Assembly: GCA_003665825.1 (NCBI GenBank)
Contig: QPFY01000009.1
Location: 1,178,001 to 1,242,000, forward strand
DNA: 64,000 bases
Reading direction: 5' to 3'
Source: Microbotryum silenes-acaulis
Taxonomy: Eukaryota; Basidiomycota; Microbotryomycetes; Microbotryales; Microbotryaceae
The notes below the pieces were generated by a model. It did no database searches. It was not told where the DNA came from and saw nothing but the letters and a program-made list of their open reading frames with translations. A program made the position numbers and the translations under genes. Below, in pieces: positions 55,614 to 64,000 of the stretch (the stretch's first letter is position 1; each line of letters opens with the position of its first letter).

Positions 55614-57843
55614 CTACAGCTTTGCACCATCCTTGCCCACGCCGCTTCGAAGAGCAGCCCGTGGCGGCGGATAGAACTCTGCTTCTCCCCAATCGATAAT
55701 GAAAAGTCGACCATCCTCGCGCCGAAGAACATTGTTAGCGCGCTCATCCTGATGAGAAAGCCCCTCTTTGCTGAGCAACTCGAAGGCAGCCCTGAAGGAG
55801 TCAGAGGAGCGAGGGTCAGCAATCGAGCATCCAGAGAGGACGAATTCAGAGGAAAAATTATCTGACTGAGCCTCGTTGCCTTCGTCATCATCACCCGCGT
55901 CAAACTCCTTGTCCGTGATTGGCTGTCCGACATCTTCCATCACGAGCACGAAGCCTCCACCGTCCCAGCCACTCCGATAGAGACCGAAAAACTTGGAAAT
56001 GTATGCTTGAGCTTCGGGAGACAGCCGAGGCACAGCCTGGGTGTAGATGAAGTACTCGCGAGCGACCGATGACGCGAATGCAGCCGGCACGACTTTGGCG
56101 ACCACAGGAACGTCCTCGCTCCGGCGGGCGAGGCGCGATGACCTGCGGACATTTCCCGGCCCCGATCGACGCGACCACTTGGCTTTCCAAACCGTGGCAG
56201 TCAGACCACGCCCAAGCGGCGTGACGAGGTCGAGACGGTCGAGCTTCATGGCATCCGCGGGTGGTATATCGAACCAGGGCAAGATTGGTGCGGTCTCTTG
56301 ACGTTCACAAAGATTGGCTCGACTGAGATCTGACCCGAAGAACTGGCACCGACAACAGAATGAGAAAGTAGCAACAAGTCAGCACACTTTTTCAGGTCAA
56401 GCCAAGGGCGGAGGTCGCACCCACGTTGTCGCATTCGAGTTCGACACCGATCGCGACCATACTCGAGTTCGTGTTCGTCTCGACATCACACACGAGCTGC
56501 CAAAAGAGTTCAGGAGGAGCCCAAAGTATAAGTGCACAGCTCAAGAAAGCGGAAGATGCAAATCGAGTACACACTTGGCTACCCGGACGGTGTCGCAAGC
56601 CAATCACGGTCTTGGCATCTTGAAGAAGAGGGACCACCGCATCGTCGAGATTGAGCATCGGGCGAAGGCGCGCGAGAGCAGTGGAGCGATCGAGTTCCTC
56701 CGCGGCGGCATGCCATGCCCGCAAATCGTCGTCCGACGGGGCATCGATCCGATATTCGGGATGGTGGCTCATGAAGAGCGAGATAAAGATGCCGAAGAAA
56801 GGCTCGATCTTGGGTGCAGTCGGGCTCGGAGGGATGGCGGACATCGAACACACGTCGCTGACCGCAAGATGGGTCCTTCCCTCGAATTCAACTAGCGCAG
56901 GAACCAACGCCCCAGAACCCAAGTCAGACCTCGAGTTCCCAGCGATGCCACCACCCCGCTTTGGAAACTCACCGAGCTCGGTCACAGCGAAAAAGGTCGC
57001 ACCCCAGAGCAGGCCGAACCGCCCGTTCACCGCACTATGGATATGCAGCGCCATCTGAAACAGCAGGTCAACTCACAAGCGCCAGTTTCGACTTTTGACC
57101 CGTGCCATAGAGTCTCTCACCTTGACCGCAATCGCCAAGCCGTCATCCAGTTTGAGTACTCGGCCGACACCTCCTTTGACGAGGCGAATGTCGAGAACGT
57201 CGAGGTCCGAATCCCCACTCCGAGAAGCTTGCTCAAAGATCGACTCAAGCGCCTGCTTTGATGTGGCGTCCATCGCCAGTGTCGTCAACGGCTCAAAGCC
57301 TGTCGTGTGCAAGGTCGACGCACTCCTCATCTCCCAGTTACGATCGCCAGTTTGACCCATGGTTGAGCGCGGCTCTCTGGCGGCTATAACGAGGCGAGGG
57401 TCTCCGCAGAGCATCCTGACGATGGGGCGGATGAAGACGCGTATGATTGACTCGAGAGGATAAGAACTGCCGTCTTCCTCGGCGAGTGCCGCAAAATCAT
57501 AATCGTCGAAGTAGTCTTTCACCCAATATTGCGTGTTTGGTTCGAGGGGAGTGTTTGGTGACGTGCATGTTCGTTCAAGCCCTCGCTGTAGACCTCGGGT
57601 GACTCGATCGAGCAGGGTTGGATCCCGAACAGCAATCCCGAGATGTGGATCCTCCTCTCCAGGCATGCGGCAGACTGTGACGTTCTTCATCGCCCACCAC
57701 GGTTCATCAGTAGTGGAGCAGTATAACTGAGCGAGCGACTTTGGGCGGATCGGCGGGGTGGGGATGTGGGGTAGCACAAGCTCGAAAATGTCATGGAGTG
57801 TAGCCATAGAGGTCTCTGTGAAGGGCTCCGCAGAAGTTGTCAT
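55614..57843 (-). CDS. Divergent small protein kinase-like protein
   Basis: Exons (minus): 57843-57121; from 57054 to about 56,590; a last block about 56,310-55,614, possibly with one more intron near 55,870-55,800 (GTCAGA...TTCAG). The N-terminal 300 residues (IFELVLPHIPTPPIRP, YWVKDYFDDYDFAAL, GLAIAVK-MALHIHSAVNGRFG joined across the first intron) form a fungal accessory domain I cannot name. The kinase part starts LDLVTPLGRGLTATVWKAKW (glycine-rich loop) with VVAKVVP (lysine), GGFVLVMEDVGQPI, the catalytic-loop analogue LSHQDERANNVLRREDG (HxD...N) and LFIIDWGEAEF in place of DFG. The region about 56,590-56,310 is uncertain. Resembles the expanded small kinase-like families of basidiomycetes. 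Activity cannot be judged. Confidence 0.62.
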
Positions 57844-57873
57844 CTTGAGGGGGAACTTGTACAATGGGCCAGC

Positions 57874-57928
57874 TGTTCGGGGCAGGTTCGGGGCAGGTTC
57901 GGGGCAGGTTCGGGGCGGGTTCGGGGCG
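57874..57928. repeat. 11-bp minisatellite, five units
   Basis: GTTCGGGGCAG/GTTCGGGGCGG in five head-to-tail units just upstream of the kinase-like gene. Confidence 0.9.
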
Positions 57929-58166
57929 GCGTGCGATCTTGTGCGATGTGCAGATGAGAGAGGCGTGATGTCCCAGACGTGGCGAAGCGAGGGATAATCT
58001 TGTGCAATTTGAAGTGCAACTGGCCCTGAACGGCTCGAGACGAGGCGTTTAGACCGCCGGGAGGGAGGAGGTCGAGGCTGGTCGAGGTGGCTCGCGGCGA
58101 GTCGGGGAGAAGGACACTCGATATCTCAGAGGTCCTGGGAAAGCTCGAAAAACGGCTATTTTTGGC

Positions 58167-59608
58167 CGATTTGTACATCGGGATGAGGTGTCTGAGCGGT
58201 CGATTTGTACCTATTTTCGGTCGTACATTGGAAGAGTTCCGAAAACATGAAAAATTCAATGTCGTGAAATTACCCAAAAATCGCTCTCCAACAGCCAGAA
58301 ATACGAAAAATCGCTCCGACGACCCGGTACTAACGTCGCGTCTGCTTTGACAGCCGGCCGCTTGGACCCTGCGAAGGGCCCGAACGCTTATCGGCTCCGC
58401 TCCCTCCGTCTGCAGTGCCCCTCTCCTCGCCAGCATGCGCAAGTCCCTTCCGAATCGGGGCCAAGGACGTTGCAAGGACCCCTTTGAAGCTTTGCAGCTG
58501 GTAATATCGCGCTTGCGCCTATGGGTCCAGGACCTGCCAAGTGCAGTTGTCGTCGAAGCCAAAACTAGCTGGGGGCTCAACGGTCTGCATGCTCGAGTTG
58601 TAGGTGTCAAGGCAACTGACGACCCGGTGACCATTCAAGAAGAAGATTCGAACTTGGCCGCGGCTGTTGCGATTGGTCAAGACTCCGGAACTGGCTTGCG
58701 TAGAGAAGAGCTCCTGAATCACGATGTTGGAGACGAGTCCGAGGGAATCACGATGTTGGATACTTGATTTCAGCTGCTCGACAGAGTCCAGATGTTGCCA
58801 GAATGCTTCGGAACCGATTGGCATGTGTTCCACTATCGACGTGCAAGGGGATCGAACCTCGATGGATCGATAGCCGGAGGCGTACAATTCTCGAAGATCG
58901 TGAGTTTTGTTGAATAATGCGCGGGTGGTGCTATTGGGGCGAATCTGATGCTGATGGAATGTTGGCACGAATTCGGATACGGTGAGCGTTGCGGTCAGGT
59001 CAGGCCGGGTAAATTCGAACGCGAGAAGCTCGCCGACAGTGAGCTCGGCAACGGGAGACATAGCGGCGAATTGCTCATCTGGAATCTCGAGCACGTCGTC
59101 TAAGAGCAGTTGAATTCGTGTATCTGGAGGGGCTGTTGTAGATGACATGCTGTCCTCTTAACCCTCAGCAAGGGCACGCAGGGAAGTGCGCAGAACGTAG
59201 GATGCTCGCGACGTGGCACAAGGTGAGGGTGGTCAGAGGCTGTCAGGGGCGTCTATTGGCATTTGTTTCACTTCCAGCGCCCTTGATTTGGTGAGCGTCT
59301 GTACGTCTGTGAGCTCTGTGAGCGTGAAGCGCTTTTTTTTTGCATTACAATCAGAAACAATCAGAAACTCATTCAAACTAATGGACCGCCAGTTGGCCCG
59401 CGGCGCACGCCTACTGAACCCAGACCGCCGCCGCCGCTGATACGTGCTCGGCCATCGGCCGAGCAGGGGACGACCAGGGAGGTGCGAGGTCGAGGTACAT
59501 CGATTTGTACCACATCCAGGACGTACATCCAAGATCTGGAGTGCCAATTTTTTTCGATTTGTACCACTTTTGAGTCGCAGTTTGGGGTTCGGAGGGTCCG
59601 ATTTGTAC
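58167..59608 (+). repeat. Recurring CGATTTGTAC motif, five copies
   Basis: CGATTTGTAC occurs at 58,167, 58,201, 59,501, 59,555 and 59,599, on both sides of the hypothetical gene at 58.5-59.1 kb. Several copies are followed after 15-20 bp by CGTACATTGG or a near match. All are on the plus strand. Confidence 0.7.
58519..59148 (-). CDS. Hypothetical protein, 209 residues
   Basis: Single open frame from an ATG at 59,148 to 58,519, starting MSSTTAPPDTRIQLLLDD, with VLEIPDEQFAAMSPVAEL, VRSPCTSIVEHMPIGSEAFW and GQVRIFFLNGHRVV, ending FDDNCTWQVLDP. The composition is that of a globular soluble protein. A GTCCTGG at the C terminus could be a donor to a further exon. No family is recognised. It lies between two clusters of the CGATTTGTAC motif and may be lineage-specific or part of an unknown mobile element. 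Confidence 0.5.
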   Translation of the reverse strand: MSSTTAPPDTRIQLLLDDVLEIPDEQFAAMSPVAELTVGELLAFEFTRPDLTATLTVSEFVPTFHQHQIRPNSTTRALFNKTHDLRELYASGYRSIEVRSPCTSIVEHMPIGSEAFWQHLDSVEQLKSSIQHRDSLGLVSNIVIQELFSTQASSGVLTNRNSRGQVRIFFLNGHRVVSCLDTYNSSMQTVEPPASFGFDDNCTWQVLDP

Positions 59609-59677
59609 ATTTTCGGGGACGCACATTGGGCTGAGCTTTCCCGCCGGGTCCTACGTTGGCCATCGCAGCCGGCGCGC

Positions 59678-59709
59678 TTCGAGTAGCTTCGAGTAGCTTC
59701 GAGTAGCTT
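59678..59709. repeat. TTCGAGTAGC tandem repeat, three units
   Basis: Three exact 10-bp units, about 135 bp upstream of the TPR-J co-chaperone start. Confidence 0.85.
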
Positions 59710-59842
59710 CCAGTTTTTGACCTCGCCCCACTCGCACGCGACTCGTCATCGGCCCAGCATTCGGCCAGTCGCCCCGGGACGCACAGCGCACGGCACACCC
59801 TTGTCGCTTGGACCATCAGAACACCTCACTCCTCGATCGACC

Positions 59843-62173
59843 ATGCCCAACGCCAAGAGGAGTGGTGCGGCTCAACGGACCAAGAAAGCGTCAGTGTGGC
59901 CCCGTCTTTCACGCGCCAAACGAGCGAGCACCCCAGCTCAACTGTAGCCTCGTACGAGATCACAGTCGAGGCACAAACGGTCTGGTTGGTCGGTAGTGCG
60001 AAAGAGTCCGCTCCAACGGTGCCGAGACTGAACCTGCTCTGCCGGTACTCCGCGGCATGCCTCCTGATCGAGTCATCCCGTTTAACTCTCGGCCGGCTCT
60101 CCCACCACCATCAGCAGCATCTACTTGTTTCAAAGTACTTTCGGAACTGAGTTTGTTCACCCTTGCTCCCACAGCGCGAATGCCAAAGCCGCCGCAGCAG
60201 GCACCTCGACCACGAACGGGGCTTCGGCCTCGTCCTCCTCTTCACGTTTCGGCCACTCGGGCGAGTTTACCTTCTCCTCCCCGCCCCCACGCACCTCCAG
60301 AAAAAATACCAACAGCGGCAAGAGCAGTCCTTCGGCGCAGAAGAGAGGGCATCTGTCTCCCATCGTGCTTTCGTCCGATAGCGACGACGACAGCGACGAC
60401 GACGACAGCAGCAGCGAGCAAGGGGGCGACAGCGACGACGCCAGGGAGGCCGATAGCGATGTCGATATGGGCGAGAGGGAGAAGCCTGATCACGAGTTGA
60501 CCGCCGAGGAGAAGCTCGTCAGGGCCGCGGAGAGGAAGGAGACTGGTAATGAATATTGTACGTCGAACGCAGTCAGAATAGGCTTCCAGTTTACTGACGT
60601 CTGTGGTTCCTCGAGGCGTACAGATAAGAAGAAGGACTACCCAACTGCGACGCGGTACTATTCTCAAGCCATCTCGCTAGACCCGACGAACCCGACCTAC
60701 CTCAACAACCGAGCCGCATCGCGTATGGAATCGCGCGTCTACTCTTCAGCGCTCGAGGACCTCCTCGCCGCCGCAGCTTTGCAAGCCAAGGACCCGCAGG
60801 TCAAGACCTTGTTGCGATTGGGCAAGTGCCAGACCGCTTTGGGGCTCGTCAGTCAGGCGCAGCAGACCTTGGACCAGGCTTTCAAGATGGACTCGACGAA
60901 CGTCGGCGTGCAGAACGAGCGCAAGAAGGTGGCGAGGATCCAGAACGCCTTGGCCAACGTCAAGCGCGATCTGGAGAAGAAGGATTGGTCCATGGTCCTC
61001 CTTGGTATCGATGCTGCCGCGAGGGAGGTCGAGGAGACGCCGAGAGAATGGAGGACGTGGAAGGTCCAGGCATTGGTGGGGAAGAAGCAGTACGACCAAG
61101 CTGCTGGGATGGCCGCGTAAGTTCTGATCTATACCAGGTTGCTGGATGGTCAAGCGCTGATAACTTCGATCCAATACCTCGCAGTGATTTATTGCGAGCA
61201 AACCAGAACCAGCCCGAGGCGCTGTACTACCGAGGCCTTTGCCTCTACTACGCCGGCAACCACCCCCAGGCAATTGCTCATTGCCAGCAAGCTTTGCGTA
61301 ATGATCCCGATTACGTTCTTGCTCGGTGGGTTGCTTCGCCTCTTTCACGCGTCAGGAACGCCCCCCCACTGATGTGAACCAAGAGCATCGCACAGAACAT
61401 TGCTGCGCCAAGTCAAACTTGTGGATTCGCTCAAGGATGCGGGCAACGAAGTTTTCAAGTCGAACCGCCTCGACGAGGCCATCGCCAAGTACAGCGAGGC
61501 GCTCGCCGTCGACCCGGAGAACGACGTCCTACGCGCGACGCTGTTGTCGAACCGCGCGACGGCGCAGCTCAAGCTCAAGAAGTACGACGAGGCGTTGAGC
61601 GATTGTGAGGCGTGTTTGGCGCTACAGCCGCAGTACTGGAAGGCGATGAGGACCAAGGCCCGGGTCTGTCTTGCGCAAGAGGAATGGGAAGGCGCAGTGC
61701 ACGCTTTCAAGCAGGCCTACGAGATCGCTCCTGCGGGATCGAACGACGAGGCCGCGTTGAAGAGGGAAGTCGCTGATGCCGAGGCCAAGTTGAAGAGGAG
61801 CAAGATGAAGGACCATTACAAAACTTTGGGGATCAGCTCGACCGCGTCCGAGGACGAGATCAAGAAGGCGTACAGGAAACAGTCGCTCATTCACCACCCC
61901 GACAAGGGAGGGTCCGACGCGAGCTTCAAGGAAGTTGGCGAGGCGTACGCCATCCTTAGTGATCCGCAAAGGAGGAGGAAATTCGACATGGGCATCGACG
62001 AGAACGACCCTCATGCTGGCCATGGCGGCGGGGATGACTTCGGGTTTGGCGGCGGCGTCGATCTTTCGGATCTATTCGGTGCTGCGGGTGGCTTTGGTGG
62101 AGGAGGTGGAGGAGGTGGCTTTGGTGGGGGTGGACGGCGACAGTACCATTCTCATCAGCAGTACGGGTTCTAG
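59843..62173 (+). CDS. TPR-J co-chaperone (DNAJC7-like)
   Basis: Cytosolic co-chaperone expected to link Hsp70 and Hsp90. Exons: 59843-59889, 60175-60557, 60624-61116, 61185-61325, 61396-62173; 613 residues, all phases consistent. Residues 1-140 are Ala/Ser-rich with an acidic Asp/Ser tract (nuclear or disordered). TPR repeats follow from GNEYYKKKDYPTATRYYSQA, through NQPEALYYRGLCLYYAGNHP, to AGNEVFKSNRLDEAIAKYSE and LLSNRATAQLKLKKYDEAL. The J domain near the C terminus (DHYKTLGISSTASEDEIKKA) has the Hsp70-stimulating HPD in IHHPDKGG. A Gly/Phe-rich tail (GGFGGGGGGGGFGGGG) ends the protein. The first exon uses a GTCAGT donor and a long intron (285 bp), as in ABP1. Confidence 0.94.
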
Positions 62174-62497
62174 GCAAGCGTGTACGAGCGATAGAAGCCG
62201 ACAGTCTGGTCGCAGGTCATGCAATGTATTTCTTCCTTTGGACACAGTCTACCGCCAGTCTCTTCGTTGTCATGAATGATACGTTACTTCTCAGTGATCC
62301 CAAGAAATGCTGAGAAGTCCGGGAAAACAAAAGGGGGGTCGCACGAGGAGTCGCACTCTAGAAAACTCTGTGTTCACCATTCTGAACAGGCAGCCGAGTA
62401 GCTCACACGGGAATTGGTCGACACAGCATTGCAACATCTATAAAGTTTCGACTTCTACCATTGATTAACCTACCCAAAACAAGCCTCTTTATCCACT
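62174..62497. other. Convergent 3' intergenic region
   Basis: Holds the 3' ends of the co-chaperone and transporter genes. No other feature seen. Confidence 0.5.
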
Positions 62498-64000
62498 TCA
62501 ATTCTTGACGACCTTCGCATCACTCGCAACTACACCTGGCGCGCCGGCCTTGTGGCCGGGCGTGCGATCCGAGATGTAGTTCCCATTCTCGTCCCTCTCA
62601 ATCGAGCTGGAGTCGGTCAATCTGACGTTCTCGAGGAAGAGGGCGGCAATTAAACCCAGTGCGGCGATACATGTTCCGGCGATGACGATGATGCGTTGAG
62701 TTTCATCGTGCGCTCGAGCGACGGCGAGACGCTCGGACGTGCCGGGCGGGAAACGAGCGATGAAACCGATCGGGTTCTGGTATGCCGAGGTGACGAGGCT
62801 TTGGTCCGGCATGTATTGCGCGAGCTTTTCGGGGACAAGGTTCGTCCAAATACCTGAAAGGAAGATAGAACGTGGGAGGAACGGTTCAGTGTACTGTTTT
62901 ATTTCACGTCGGGAAGCTCATTTGACTGCGGAGTGGGGGGACCCGGGAAGAGCTTACCACCACCGATTGCGGATCCGATACCACTCGAGAGGTAGTAGAT
63001 GGTCAGGTACCCAGCTGTGATTGCAGCGATGTGTTCGTGTCTTGAAACGGTCTGGATCGCAGCTTGGACGGGGAAGCCAATGCATCCGACACCGAAACCG
63101 CGAACGATTTGGACCATCGCGAGGTCGGCCTGCGAGTTCGTCGATTGGCGGTAACGGATCATGAGGCCGAAGGAGAGAACCTCGATCGCGAATCCGAGGA
63201 GAATTATAGGCTTTAGGTAACGGATGTAACGCGCTGCGACACCCGCCACTGCGGCGGTGAGCGTGCCCGTGAAGGATGCGAGGTTGACGATGCGAGTCGC
63301 CGAGGTATTGGACTGGTTCGCGGCGACGCGGAGGAAAGTGAAAAAGTAGGAACCGATCGCACCTCCTGCAGCGGGATGGACGACGGCGATGATCAAAGCG
63401 ACGATGACAGTGCGGTTCGTCATCAACGAGAAGGGGATCAAAGGGTGACGAGCGCCGTAAGCCTCCCAAAGAACGAAGGCGATGACGCAAAGACCACCAA
63501 CGGTTAGAAGCGCGATGCAGTGCGGGTCCGACCACTTAGAGCCTCGGCCGTTCGCAATCGTGATGGTGACGAGCACCATACCCGCACCGGCGACGAGGAA
63601 GAGAAGACCAACGAGATCGAGCGACCAGAAGACGGCGACCGTCTTGGTCCACAAAGTCTTGTTGTCCGAGATGGTCGGGCCGTTGACGATCGTCGAAGCG
63701 ACGTCCTCCTCGTCGTCCTGGAGCGACTTTTCGGACTTGGTCGGGGTGCCATCGATATGCTTCTTGTGAGGACGCATACCGTAGGTCAGTGTAAGGATAA
63801 TTGGCGTCGCCATCGCTGGTACGAGAATGCAGAACATCCCGAGACCCCATCGCCAGGTCGTCGTCTCGAGCACGGACGCCGTGATGTTACCAGAGACCCA
63901 GACGTTGATCGTCCCGGGAATCGAGGGGAAGATGGACCAGAACAGACGGTTTCGCGTCGACGAGATTTCGGAGATGATGATATTTTGGAGGAGGAAGAGA
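62498..64000 (-). CDS. Major facilitator transporter, 5' end outside window
   Basis: C-terminal two thirds of a multi-pass membrane transporter. Visible exons (minus): from beyond 64,000 to 62,958, then 62,853-62,498, joined in phase (IGSAIGG-GIWTNLVPEKLA). Hydrophobic segments include WGLGMFCILVPAMATPIIL, VGLLFLVAGAGMVLVTITI, CIALLTVGGLCVIAFVLW, GAIGSYFFTFLR and IIVIAGTCIAALGLIAALF. A long charged loop (PTKSEKSLQDDEEDVAS) lies between the transmembrane halves. The layout resembles the fungal siderophore-iron/proton symporter group (ARN/SIT), but the substrate cannot be read from this part. The C-terminal tail is cytoplasmic and ends SDAKVVKN. Confidence 0.88.

Overview
The window looks like nuclear DNA of a basidiomycete fungus, probably Pucciniomycotina (a Rhodotorula or Microbotryum relative). 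The genes have several short introns (about 60-125 nt) with GTGAGT, GTCAGT or GTAAGT donors. GC content is moderately high. There are FunK1-type fungal kinases and a Plavaka-type transposon, and the transposon load is heavy. The organism assignment is inference. Exon limits come from splice consensus, reading phase and conserved motifs, and may be off by a base or more.

Housekeeping genes form three islands. (1) 2.3-6.3 kb: the actin-binding protein ABP1 (+) and a short-chain dehydrogenase of the HSD17B10 type (-). (2) 26.8-34.5 kb: a second short-chain dehydrogenase (+), a type II membrane dipeptidyl aminopeptidase of family S9 (-) and a MEF2/Rlm1-type MADS-box transcription factor (-). (3) 47.2-47.9 kb and 59.8-64.0 kb: a small CsbD-like stress protein (-), a TPR-J co-chaperone like DNAJC7 (+) and a major facilitator transporter cut by the window end (-).

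The stretches between them are built from mobile DNA. At 0-12 kb lie scrambled FunK1 kinase copies, a copia-type gag fragment with an inverted partial copy of itself, and a tRNA-like sequence. A Helitron-like fragment lies at 12.2-12.9 kb. A full-length Ty1/copia element (13.48-17.99 kb, one 1,360-residue polyprotein, 5-bp target duplication) sits inside a minus-strand gene whose reading frame closes up again when the element is removed. Two FunK1 fragments of identical length (1,493 bp, nearly identical, inverted) flank this whole area at 9.50-10.99 and 24.55-26.04 kb. An intact-looking FunK1 kinase lies at 21.4-24.0 kb.

The most interesting object is at 36,175-46,247: a 10-kb Plavaka-type (CACTA-like) DNA transposon. 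It has matching inverted ends, a CTT target duplication, a multi-exon transposase gene that can be read from end to end, and a second divergent gene. Two nested insertions (152 bp and 2,069 bp) share ends with each other and resemble the ends of the host element. The larger one lies wholly inside a transposase intron. The smaller one lies in the accessory gene at a place where splicing could remove it. This looks like a transposon with its own family of passengers.

The 48.9-59.2 kb stretch is accessory: a 5'-truncated hydrolase-like fragment, an LTR edge, a divergent small kinase gene, two unrecognised genes and several short repeat families.
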